A stretch of 64,000 bases of DNA. It comes from Hirudinaria manillensis. Lineage: Eukaryota; Annelida; Clitellata; Hirudinida; Hirudinidae. The stretch covers positions 2,463,142-2,527,141 of the forward strand of contig CM067532.1 in NCBI GenBank assembly GCA_034509925.1. The letters run 5' to 3'. Under the pieces are notes generated by a model, which searched no databases, had not been told where the DNA came from, and was given only the letters and a program-made list of their open reading frames with translations. Shown piece after piece: positions 48,701 through 58,110 of the stretch (positions are counted from its first letter, which is position 1; each line of letters starts with the position of its first letter). Both the position numbers and the translations under genes were made by a program.

Positions 48701-51700
48701 AATTTGATTATTAATAAAATATTATTTTCATGAAAAGAATTATTTTTGCTTTAATTTAATTGCATTAGACTGAAAATTCTTTTGATTAAATTATTTGCTT
48801 CAATTAATTAAAATCTTGAGTAATTCTTTAAATTATGTTGGATATATTTGGACTTGTTGAATTATAAAAGTACAATTCTATTGTTAATTAATTTCTTTTA
48901 TAACGAATAGTGTTAAAGTCTAAGCTAGTTATTTTTAAATTCAGGCAATAATTCATCAATTATATTAGAATGTTCTGCCTAAACAATATGTTAGCGAAAC
49001 AGTGTTCACTTTAAACAATATCCATATATCCATCCATTCATCCATCCATTGTCATTAACTTTTGACAATATTTAAACGATCAGCCGAAATAAAGTGCTTC
49101 TGGGGTGGTAGACATTGTCCGAACAGCAAGAAATGCATCCGCAACCATTTGTTCTGCGACGGACATCTAGACTGCAAACATGGAGATGACGAGATGAACT
49201 GCAGTGAGTTTGTGGCACTTTGTGAATGTGGACGTTGTTTTCCTAAATTCCATGGCATCCGACTTTTGGGTTTTTCCTAGTTAACGTCTCTTGCAACATT
49301 TTTATTTTTTTTCTGGTGGTATTAAATGAAGTTCTCTAACCACTGAATGCTATTCATTCATACACACATTTATTCAACTGTCATGAAAATTCTTTTGATT
49401 AAATTCTTTGCTTGCTTCAATTAATTAAAATCTTGAGCAATTCTTTAAATTATGTTTTATATAATTTGATTTGTTTAATTATTTTAAGCCCTAAACCTAA
49501 CCCTAACTATAAATGTATTTGATAGCATTAAGGAACAGTTTATAAAAAAACAATTCTATTGTTAATTTATTTGTTTTATTTCTAACAAATATTGTTAAAT
49601 ATTTATTTTTAAATTCAGTCAATAAATCATCAACTATATTAGAATGTTCTGCCTAATCAATATATCAGAGAAAAGGTGTTCATTTTAAACAATATTTACC
49701 ATATCCATATATCCATCCATCATTCCATCCATTGTCAATAACTTTTGACAATATTTAAACGATCAGATGAAATAGTGTGCTTCCGTGGTGGTAGACTTTG
49801 TCCAAACAGCAAGAAATGCATCCGCAACTATTTGTTCTGCGACGGACATCTGGATTGCGAAGACGGAGCCGACGAGAAGAACTGCAGTGAGTTTGTGGCA
49901 CTTTGTGAATGTGGACGTTGTTTTTTAACTGCTTACTGAATTCCATGGCATCCGACTTTTGGGTTTTTTCGAGTTATCATCTCTTGCAACATTTTAAATT
50001 TTATTTTTTTTCTGGTGGTATTATATTAAGTTCTCTAACCATTGAATGCTATTCATTCATACACACATTTATTCAACTGTCACTTGAAAACTCATTATGA
50101 GAGGTTCTGTAAAAATGTAGATAGTAATTTTTGTTTCTTTCCAGTCATTGACTCTACTTTTGCCATTATGATATATAAGAAATATTTATTATGTGTTATT
50201 ATTGACTCAAAATTGAAAGAACAATCTCAAATATGCAAATTCAGATACATGAAAATTCTTTTGATTAAATTCTTTGCTTGCTTCAATTAATTAAAATCTT
50301 GAGCAATTCTTTAAATTATGTTTGATATATTTTGATATGTCGAATTATTTTAAGTCCTAAACCCACCCCTAACAATAAATTTATTTGATAGCATTAAGGG
50401 ACAGTTTATAAAAATACAATTCTATTGTTAATTTATTTGTTTTATTTCTAACAAATATTGTTAAATATTTATTTTTAAATTCAGTCAATAAATCATCAAC
50501 TATATTAGAATGTTCTGCCTAATCAATATATCAGAGAAAAGGTGTTCATTTTAAACAATATTTACCATATCCATATATCCATCCATCATTCCATCCATTG
50601 TCAATAACTTTTGACAATATTTAAACGATCAGCTGAAATAGTGTGCTTCAGTGGTGGTAGACTTTGTCCAAACAGCCAGAAATGCATCCGCGTAGATTTG
50701 TTCTGCAACGGACATCTGGACTGCGAAGACGGAGCCGACGAGAAGAACTGCAGTGAGTTTGTGGCACTTTGTGAATGTGGACGTTGTTTTTTGACTGCTT
50801 ACTGAATTCCATGGCATACGACTTTTGGGGTTTTTCGAGTTATCATCTCATGCAACATTTTAAATTTTGTTTTTTTTTTCTGGTGGTATGAAATGAAGTT
50901 CTCTAACTATTGAATGCTATTCATTCATACATACATTTACTCAATTGTCACTTGAAAACTCATCATGAGAGGTTCTGAAGAACACATTACTAGTTTTACA
51001 AATGTTTTTGTCACAGATAAATCAATACCACTTCATCTCATATCATATAAAACTTTTATTTTGATTCTTAATTCACTGCTATGTCATCTAGCTGTTATAG
51101 TACTTACTGTTACTGTGATCATATCATCAGTTTCTATCTCTGACTATCATCTCTATCACCACTGATACCAACATTACCATGATCACAATTGTCATCGTCA
51201 TGATCATCATCATAACGTCATGGCTTGTGGTTTCTCAACTTGTCAACTATGTTTGACCCAGCGACCTCGACGTTCAACCCGACCTCGACGTTCAACCCGA
51301 CCTCGACGTTCAATCCGACCTCTCCTACCACGAAAGTCTTCTGTAACGTGACGGGCTTTTCCTGCCAGAACGAAACGATGTGCATCGATCAACGCCTCGT
51401 CTGTGACGGGAAACCCGACTGCCCCGACATGTCGGACGAGATGCTCTGCGATGGAGGAGGTGGTGATGGAGGTAGTGGTGATGGTGGAGGTGATGGCGAA
51501 GTCTGCAACCTGAGCACCAGGTTCCTCTGCTCCAAGACAAAGAAGTGCCTCCCGAAGTTGAAGGTCTGCAACGGATTCCCGGACTGCGGGTCGCACGACT
51601 ACTCAGACGAGCGTAAATGCCCTAGTGAGTTGTTATTGTATTCTTAATTAAATAAATGAATATATATATATATATATTGCTTGAATTAATTAACGTAAGG

Positions 51701-54700
51701 ATAACTTTATTGGAATTAACTAATGGCAAAGATGGCTAGAAGATCTGGTCGATTGCTTGTCCTGATCGGGACTGCCTAATGACTCGAATCTCTAGATACT
51801 ATTTCGATATAAAAGATTATGATTATTAACTAAACTTATATATATATATATATATATAGTTGGATCCCTGACATTAATTAATTAATTAATTAATTATATA
51901 TATTATATTATCATATTATAATATTATGTATTATATATATTATATAATATAATATATAATGTAATATTGTAAGAATTTATTATTACTATTCAGAGTCTTT
52001 GGGAGGCTAGTATGATAATATGATTTCAGTACTAAAACAGCTTAGTATCTCCAATCCCCAAAGTAGTCCTTGATTATATAGCAAGTAATTTAAGATGGCA
52101 ACGAGGATGACTAACACTCAATAACTATCGATAGCAGAGATGTTCATGATGTTCCTGTCCTACCAGAAAGGAAAAGAGCAGAGATTGATACAAGAGCCCG
52201 AAGAAAAAGAACAGTGAAAGGAACAAAGAGATCAAGAACGATGGCTGACAATAATCAAGATGTTCAGCGCAGATACCGTGATTGCACCTATTCCTGTCCA
52301 CTGTAATGAATGGAGGGAGTAAGAAGGGAGTAAGAATACTGCACTTGATGTTGTGGTCAAGGCCCAAGAAGAAGCCATAATGTGGTCATCGCCACCTTGG
52401 CAGCAACTACTCCTATCCACTGCGATGCATGGAAGGAGGAAGAGGGAAGGATTAATGTTGATCCTGTTGAGACAGTGAATGAGCTCCAGGATGAACCAGG
52501 GATTACTGTTGATTCAGTCATAGCTGAAGATAGGTCAGCATTTGGGGTTTCTCGAGACTTTCCTAGCAAAGAAGTCCGGAACCCATTGCCTCAGAAGGAG
52601 GAGGAAGCAGAGGGTTGCTGCTGTAATCGCACTGGCCAAGAACGTGGCAAAGTATATGGCAGTGTTGCATTATTAGGCAGTAAGTGGATGAGTAGACTTC
52701 CAAGGAGATCTTACTCAGTCCATGAACAAAGCGATTCAATGGGTCAAAATGGGGGAAAACAAAGGAGGTTCATTCATGTACTCTATCTCACTCCCTTTCT
52801 CCAAATGATGATAGAGGATCAAGGTCCAGAAGTTATTACAGACGATGCAGGAGTAGATCGAGGTCAAGTAGCCATGACAGATGCAGATCCGACAAATACG
52901 ATGATAGGAGGAGAAACAGTAAGAAGTCAAGAAGGAAGAGGCATGCTGATGATAAGGAAGGACAAATTGAGAAGTCAGCAAGACAGAGGAAATGGTGTTG
53001 TCCATTCGACAGAGGCAAGTAGATGGTAGAGGAACACTCCCAAGAAGACGCAATGCCAAAACCAGCCATAAGATCCACATGCCATCGCAGTCCACCTGAG
53101 CGTCTCGTGATCGACGCAAGAAAGAAGATCTATAATTATACATGAGGGGGAGGTGTTGTGGATAATGTAATAATATTGTAAGAATTTATTGTTACTTAAA
53201 GTTTATTACGATACTATTCAGAGTCTTTGGGAGGCCAGTATGATATGATTTCAGTAATAAAACAGCTTAGTATCTCCAATCCCCAAAGTAGTCCTTGATT
53301 ATATAGCAAGTAATTTAAGATACAACATATAGAATATATATACATAATTATAGAAATAAGTGATTAGTCATCTATTGACTATTGTTTATTTACAAATTAC
53401 TATTAACGGTACCTGTTGCTGAAGAATATAAAATCAGCAAAATTAGAATCCAACAGTCGCCCAACAACTCCAGTGACAGCAAGGTCCATGATGTCATGCC
53501 TCAACTCCACTCAGGAAGAAAATTCGGAGCCCAGGAAGAGATTGAGGGGTCTGAGGCAAGCTCTAGCCTTTGAGGAAAAAGATGACCTGTTCAGGTAGAA
53601 TGCCATGGATGGAACTACTTTTCAAGATGGTCCACAGCTAATGAGCAGACAAAAGCTGCCATGAGAGAAGAGGTAGCGAGAGATGGAGACCGAAAGGATT
53701 GCGCTGGCAATGCAGCAAAGCCAGCAAGGCAAGTTGGCGACTTGAGAAGACATCATCTAAAGATCTATCACATGGAAAAAGTCTCCCCTCCACTTTACAT
53801 TCCCCATAAGATTGGTCTATGATTTGCTGCCTTCCACGTCCAACTTGCAGAAGTGGGGGGTAGCTCAAGATGCTAGCTGTGAGCTCTGCAGAGGTTTCAG
53901 TCACTCTGATCATAATCATCCATCCATCTTTCATCATGCATGTACGCATTTCCTCCTGGAGGCTATACATGGCGACATAATCAAGTCCTATAGGTCGTGG
54001 TCGAGGTGGCAAAGATGGCATGCTTCCAGTCATATGCCGGAGAAATCGCGGCACCAAGAAATATATACTTCATAAGAGAGGGCTCAACACAGCACTGCAG
54101 AAAGAACATGGCTCAAAGGAGGGACTTGCTGTCCATAGCCATAGACCGGACGATTGCGGCAGACCTGCAGGGAGAGAGGCACTACCACCAGGTGTTATAA
54201 GAAAGTGGCAAGTAATCACGTTGGAGCTAATGGTACTGTGTGAAGACAGAATCAAACTCAGCAATGCTTTGAAGAGCTGTTAATGGAGTTAGAGAGGAAA
54301 GGATAGAGCACCAATGTGATGCTCATAGAAAGTAAGAGAGGGCTGGTAGGCAAGTCTACCTTTCTCTGGGGAATAGGCATTACAATATATTTATTTATTA
54401 ATCATTATTGATTGAAATAAGGGCAATATGTCATCAGCAAAATTACTTACCTTAAGTCTTTTTTATTTTACCATCTTTACTTGTCAATGACAGACCAACA
54501 TAATTAATAAATTAATAATGTGTAATAATTAATATGTAATGCTATGAACTTCATGAATATCATGAACTTTTCAGACCCATTCCCGTGCAAAGACAACCCT
54601 TCCTACTTCCAATGCAGCAACAGTTGCATCAGCAACTTTCTTGTCTGTGATGGAATCAATGACTGTGAGGACATGTCAGACGAAGTAAATTGCACAACAA

Positions 54701-54792
54701 GTCCGTGCTTTGTGTCCCGTGCCTCCATCATCGCCCTCGCATGCTCTTTGTTCTTCCAATATTTCTTCTTCAAACTTTCTTACTGCTTCTGA
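33758..54792 (+). CDS. LDLRA-repeat protein, gene 3: signal peptide, about 12-13 LDLRA modules, Thr/Pro linker, hydrophobic C-terminus
   Basis: Exons read: 33758-33836 (signal peptide [19 protein letters not shown]), 40610-40729, 42176-42289, 43293-43415, 43837-43956, 44941-45060, 46366-46476, 47485-47598, 49084-49203, 49767-49886, 50633-50752, 51262-51624, 54575-54792. All junctions are phase 1, so any exon could be skipped without frameshift; the full chain is about 613 aa. Exons 40610 to 50633 carry one six-cysteine LDLRA each. Exon 51262-51624 holds a Thr/Ser/Pro linker (three 18-bp units), one module, a Gly/Asp linker and a second module. The last exon has a module plus a hydrophobic tail ([16 protein letters not shown]), as in gene 1. 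The first intron is swollen by Gypsy, Copia and other insertions, so linkage of the 33758 exon to the array is inferred. The helical exon 2 equivalent (about 39765) is frameshifted. Confidence 0.72.
33885..34272 (+). mobile_element. 5' LTR of the Gypsy element
   Basis: Begins TGTTGTAGGATTATATTG and ends AATCATAACA, immediately followed by TATTTGGCGACAAGGATGG, which has the TGGCGAC-type primer-binding look common in Gypsy elements. Comparison with gene 1 (22240) shows intron sequence is interrupted right at the proposed start. A diverged copy of part of this LTR lies at 51686-51873. Confidence 0.55.
33885..37445 (+). mobile_element. Gypsy-type LTR retrotransposon, degenerate, 3' part missing
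   Basis: In order: 5' LTR, a Gag start ([11 protein letters not shown]) with an early stop, a CCHC zinc knuckle ([14 protein letters not shown], about 34815-34857), a protease-like remnant, reverse transcriptase from 35333 with the YLDD box near 35810, RNase H ([20 protein letters not shown] near 36418), and integrase pieces ([28 protein letters not shown]) to 37454. Frameshifts at about 36010, 37000 and 37200 break pol. No 3' LTR is found. It sits in the first intron of LDLRA gene 3. Confidence 0.88.
37446..38130 (-). mobile_element. Copia-type Gag remnant, antisense, abutting the Gypsy element
   Basis: Minus-strand reading gives [16 protein letters not shown]...LWHCVEP...[14 protein letters not shown] and, further down, [11 protein letters not shown], the recognisable skeleton of a Ty1/Copia Gag (UBN2-type) domain. 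Several stops interrupt it. The junction with Gypsy integrase at about 37445 is abrupt, so one inserted into or recombined with the other. Confidence 0.65.
38131..39700. other. Transposon-derived sequence in LDLRA gene 3 intron 1
   Basis: No intact gene. Two related segments, about 39215-39310 and 39550-39650, repeat GGAACCT.TAT.AAAACAC and TTTCAAAGCAATTGGTTAAG about 335 bp apart, resembling duplicated 3' ends of an RTE-like retroposon. A Lys/Gln-rich minus-strand ORF at 39122-38913 is not recognised. Homology to the LDLRA cassette resumes at about 39690. Confidence 0.5.
41130..42015. mobile_element. pogo/Tigger-type DNA transposon remnant, copy 1
   Basis: Ends are inverted repeats: CAGTCAAATCTTGATACTATG at the left, and the right end ATAGTAGCAAGATTTGACCG in the opposite sense. 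TA precedes it and TG (from TA) follows, as for TA-targeting elements. Inside, broken frames read [19 protein letters not shown] then SDDWLDHW, the CENP-B/pogo-type helix-turn-helix. 886 bp, no working transposase. It lies in the intron between LDLRA exons 40610 and 42176. Confidence 0.8.
45333..46219. mobile_element. pogo/Tigger-type DNA transposon remnant, copy 2
   Basis: Nearly the same as the copy at 41130-42015, with the same internal helix-turn-helix remnant and stops, and it lies at the same place relative to LDLRA exons (between 44941 and 46366). It was therefore copied with the exon block, not inserted separately. Confidence 0.82.
51264..51317 (+). repeat. 18-bp coding minisatellite, three units
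   Basis: Three tandem ACCTCGACGTTCAACCCG units (the third with one change, AATCCG) encode TSTFNP repeats between the splice acceptor and the first LDLRA of this exon. GC content is far above the surroundings. The Thr/Ser content suggests an O-glycosylated stalk. Confidence 0.9.
51686..51873. mobile_element. Fragment related to the Gypsy 5' LTR
   Basis: Shares GAATTAATTAACGTAAGGATA, CTTTATTGGAATTAACTAATG and GACTGCCTAATGACTCGAAT with 33915-34090. The AT-rich end differs: here (TA)n then TTGGATCCCTGACA, whereas at 34129 the motif is TGTCAGGGATCCAA, its reverse complement. So part of the sequence is inverted between copies. Confidence 0.6.
51955..53327 (+). mobile_element. Small non-autonomous LTR retrotransposon (TRIM-like)
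   Basis: The 3' LTR is 53154-53327 (TGTTGTGGATAATG...ATACAACA, perfect 6-bp inverted ends), preceded by a purine tract GAGGGGGAGG. The 5' LTR is about 51955-52090, sharing AAGAATTTATT.TTACT and TATTCAGAGTCTTTGGGAGG, and is directly followed by TGGCAACGAGGATGAC, a plausible primer-binding site. The roughly 1.06-kb interior has one 215-aa ORF (52382-53029) with no reverse transcriptase, protease or integrase motif; it may be a decayed gag or captured sequence. Confidence 0.75.
53400..54380 (+). mobile_element. Non-LTR retrotransposon ORF remnant in the last intron of LDLRA gene 3
   Basis: Broken frames give [11 protein letters not shown]...[18 protein letters not shown], then [15 protein letters not shown]...CELCRG.SHSDH and [13 protein letters not shown]...HQEIYTSFIREG..., the zinc-knuckle and tail region of a LINE polyprotein known from many invertebrate genomes. 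It is the longer counterpart of 26060-26640 and occupies the equivalent intron. Confidence 0.65.
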
Positions 54793-55559
54793 AGCTCTGG
54801 TTGCTGTTTAGTTAAGATTAGCATAACATCGACACTACAACACAACAATGAACTAATTAGTCAATTTGCCTTGCCTTGTTGCAGTTGAATGTCATGTTGG
54901 AGTATCATTGGCGACATAATTTGTTTACTAAGTGGCAATTACTAATAGAGTCAAGTCATTATCACAATTATCCGGTTTAATTGGCACTTCTTTGCAACAG
55001 AGAAAAGGTAAATATATGCATATATGTATAAAAAGATATTCGTAATAGCTCCTCTGGTACTTCATATCTATCGCTGGCCATTCAACATGCGACTAAATCA
55101 AATTGCCTACTTCTTTGACATTCTTTTCGTCCTCACTTTCTGTTGTTCGACTGGTGCCTGAGGACTCGAATCTTCTCAGTCTACATTTCTTTCATGTCTC
55201 ATTCTGCTTCTGCAAGTTTAACGTGCAGTCATGTTCAAGGAAAAATTCAACATGCTTGGATGCAATTAGATATTATGCTATTACTTATTGAGAAAATGGT
55301 TTCTCTTAAATAAGAAAGAGTTCATTGTTTATTAACAGAAAGATTTTAATTTAAATAAATGAACATCAATAAATGAAACGACTCGTGGTAGGCCAATGTG
55401 GTATGCATTCATTGCTCTCGCAATGTACTAACGGCTGCTAACCTTAATTAGTTACCTATAATGACCCAGTTATGCCAGAAGAATGGTATCGAACTCCACG
55501 TTATTAAAGAATTTAATATAATTTAATTCTGAAATCAGAGTCAAATAAATATAATTCAT
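54793..55559. other. 3' flank of LDLRA gene 3
   Basis: The first 70 bases (CTCTGGTTGCTG, AGCATAACATCGACAC, AATGAACTAATTA) match the 3' flank of gene 1 at 27050, so this is likely shared 3' UTR. The rest shows no recognised gene. Confidence 0.55.
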
Positions 55560-56030
55560 ATTTTAAAACTTGTTCTATTTTAAGTAGACGAAATAAATAA
55601 ATCTAAAGCTTGGTTCTGGATCATGTAATGCGGATGTTCACCAGGTGGACTTTGACAAGGTGAAAGATGCTTCATGACATTAACCGCTGTTAAAATTGTG
55701 TTATTTTCTGCTTGTTGGGGTCTAGGCAGAACATGGCAGAGTCTTTGTAAATGTCGGAGATGTTATCATCATAATCTTAGGTTTTTATCCTGAGCGAGAA
55801 TTTTTGGTTAGAGATTTACACTTTGAAAACAATGTGTTTAATTGGAAAAGAAATATCTGTTTGAAATATAAAAATGAGCGTGATATTCTAAAAATTAAAT
55901 AAAAATCCAGGACAATCGTTATTTGCTCAATATGCTGTTAAACTAAAAAGCAACAATATAACGATTTTATATGATATATATTTGACTTTGGTTAAAGGGA
56001 ATTATTTAGAATAGGATATATTTGTCGATA
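55560..56030. repeat. Dispersed repeat, uninterrupted copy
   Basis: Contains CTAAAGCTTGGTTCTGGATC, CATGACATTAACCGCTGTTAAAATTG and TTGGTTAGAGATTTACA, matching 27110-27232 joined to 30530-30820. It serves as the empty-site reference for the LINE at 27.2-30.5 kb and runs directly into methyltransferase pseudogene G. Confidence 0.8.
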
Positions 56031-56034
56031 AATT

Positions 56035-56420
56035 ACGTCTACTGGCACATATGTGGCCATTTTGAGAAAATTTAGAGCTAGAAGGAATGAAAAAGAAAAG
56101 CTGTTTCCACTCTTTGACCGTCTGGACGTCGAAGGCCTGGAAAAGACCAGTTGTTGCTTGGGCATTGGAGCAGGACCTGGAGAATATGGTGTTGAATTCA
56201 TTAAACGTCGAATCCATCACATCAAGCACATCGTAGCCGTCGATATCGACGAAGAGGGATTAAAGGAATTCGAAAGAAATTTTGCTGACAACTTGCCACC
56301 TTCTGTTCGTTGTAGTACTTTTCAGTGTCCCATACAGGCCAGTGGACATTCGATGGTCCCGATTGCTACTGATTTGATGTTATTGTTGCGTTTAACAGTC
56401 AGATTCAAATTGGAGGTAAA
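56035..56420 (+). pseudogene. Methyltransferase pseudogene, copy G
   Basis: Homologous to copy F, but the start codon is ACG (56035-56037) where F has ATG. The frame then stays open through AILRKFRARRNEKE, FDRLDVEGLEK, motif I variant GIGAGPGEYG (last acidic residue changed to Gly) and VDIDEEGLKEFERN. It is frame-altered after CPIQ and runs into unrelated LINE sequence. Non-functional by loss of start, motif I Asp, and the C-terminal half. Confidence 0.85.
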
Positions 56421-56429
56421 GAGTGACCC

Positions 56430-58110
56430 GTGCGGGTATATTTACGGGTCTCGCGTGGGTTTTGTCCATAGTGAGGAGGGGGCAATGGACCCATGCCCGC
56501 AAACCTCAATTGATGAGGTGGTAATGCCGAACCACTCGCTTCCTAATAAACTGTGCGGACCCCCAATTCAAGCATTCCTTCTCAAAAAATTTTTGCACCA
56601 TTCCTAGTGCAACCCTTTCCACATGTTACGTACCTATATCCTTCAAGATTGCACAGGTACGTCCCATTCTCAAGAAAGCAGGCCTTGACCCTCATCAGTA
56701 TTCGTCATATAGACCCATCTTAAACATCAGTGTAATCTCTAAGCTTCTAGAGCGTCTTGTGCTGAGACGACTTGTTAACTACCTTGATTGCTTCTAGCAA
56801 CACAATCTGCTTACCGTCGGCAAGATTCCACTGAGATGGCGGTTCTGAAAGTTGTTTCAGACATTCGCAGTGCAGTTGATCTCGGTAATGTTTCTCTACT
56901 CCTCCTCCTGGACATGTCCGCAGCATTCGACACCGTTGACCACGGAATACTCCTAAACAGGTTGGAGAAATCATTCGGAGTGCATCAGGCGGCGCTCGGA
57001 TGGGTCACATCTTACCTTACTGGCAGAAAACAAACAATATTGTCAAGTGGTGGTCATGACATGGTTAGTGAGGGTATCTCAAATGGCGTTCCACAGGGCT
57101 CAGTCCTTGGAGCAATTCTCTTTTCTCTGTATGTGACAGATATAGAGCAAATTGTTAAGCGACATGGCATCGACAGTCACCATTATGCTGATGACATTCA
57201 AATATACGGTTACTCGAAACCAGACGATGTTACATGTCTTCTTCAACAGATTGCGGAATTCTTTTGTGAGATTGCTGCTTGGGCGTCCTGTGGCGGTCTC
57301 CATTTTAACTCTAATAAAACAGATGCAATATGGTTTGGTTGTGAGTCAAAACGACATCTTATCCCTACAAAACCTTTGCATCTTAATGGAGCTGATGTTG
57401 TTCCGTCGGGGACAGTCCAAAATCTTGGGACCTATTTGGACTCTGGTTTGACAATGGCCGAGAACGTAAGAAGAGTGTTTATAAGCTGTTATGCTACACT
57501 TCGTGTTCTCAGAGAGGCGAAGCCATTAATCCGCACAATACATTCTTTACCCTGGTAGTTCAATTCATTCTGACAAAACTTGATAGTAATCAAGTTATTA
57601 TAACTATTTGCTTACAAATTTCAGTAATAGGACACTCCACTACTATCAAGGTGTATTGAATGCATCGGCTAGGCTCATCTCTGGAACCAGAACCTCTGAG
57701 CACATCACACCGGTAATTAAGGGTCTACACTGGCATAAAATACCCTACAAGATATCGTATAAAGTTTCTTCAATTATATATAAAGTCTTATGCTACGATG
57801 CGCCAAAATATATCTCCTCTTCACTGGTGAAAACAACTTCCAATACCAATACCCGGACGAGCAAATATTTGCTCTTCATCTCATCCCATGTTCCTTATCC
57901 CAAGGTCTCACAGCATCAGGTTTGGTGACTGCTCCTTCTATGTCAATGGTCCCAAAACATGGAATGCACTCCCGTTTACATTCAAAAAGCCGCCAAAACC
58001 TGAGCTCTTTAATGGTCAACTAAAGACTCATTTTTTAATCAATGTTATTCTTAATCAAATTAGACTACTTTTATTATGATTATTAATTGTTCTCCATATT
58101 CTTAATTTTT
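56430..58110 (+). mobile_element. CR1/Jockey-like non-LTR retrotransposon, 5'-truncated and frameshifted
   Basis: Reverse transcriptase signatures in order: VRPILKK, YRPILNISVISKLLERLV (56660-56765), an ORF at 56788-57558 with LLLDMSAAFDTVDHGILL, GVPQGSVLG and the HYADDIQIY active-site box (about 57182), then, after frame changes, ASARLISGTR, LHW.KI.YKI and GPKTWNALPF near 58000. No endonuclease domain is present. It follows the methyltransferase pseudogene directly, so the 5' truncation point is near 56430. Confidence 0.85.

Larger units (their letters stand above)
40200..51260. repeat. Tandemly duplicated LDLRA exon cassettes
   Basis: Each LDLRA exon is embedded in a repeated cassette: TTGATAGCATTAAGG...ACAATTCTATTGTTAA, an AATAGTGTTAAAG run, a TCCA microsatellite, TTTTGACAATATTTAAACGATCAG as branch/acceptor region, the exon, then GTGAGTTTGT and CTTCCTGAATTCCATGGCATC. 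A downstream block (AGAGGTTCTGA.GAACACATT to CTATGTTTGACATGAC) recurs at about 42500, 44165, 46690, 47805 and 50965, and as a 5'-truncated copy at 48402. Short CCTAAACCTAACCCTAAC runs recur within the cassette. A 4.2-kb higher-order duplication covers 40610-42289 and 44941-46476. Confidence 0.85.

Noticed and set aside
23080-50600. Regular TCCA/CATC tracts spaced along the region, resembling an array with spacers
   Set aside because: They are microsatellites inside duplicated intron cassettes of eukaryotic DNA, with no spacer-repeat structure of a CRISPR array.
51243-51596. 117-aa minus-strand ORF opposite the GC-rich LDLRA exon
   Set aside because: It is the shadow of the 51262-51624 exon. 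The plus strand has six-cysteine modules, splice sites and correct phase.
52382-53029. 215-aa ORF as a host gene
   Set aside because: It lies entirely between two matching LTRs with primer-site and purine-tract sequences, so it belongs to the LTR element.
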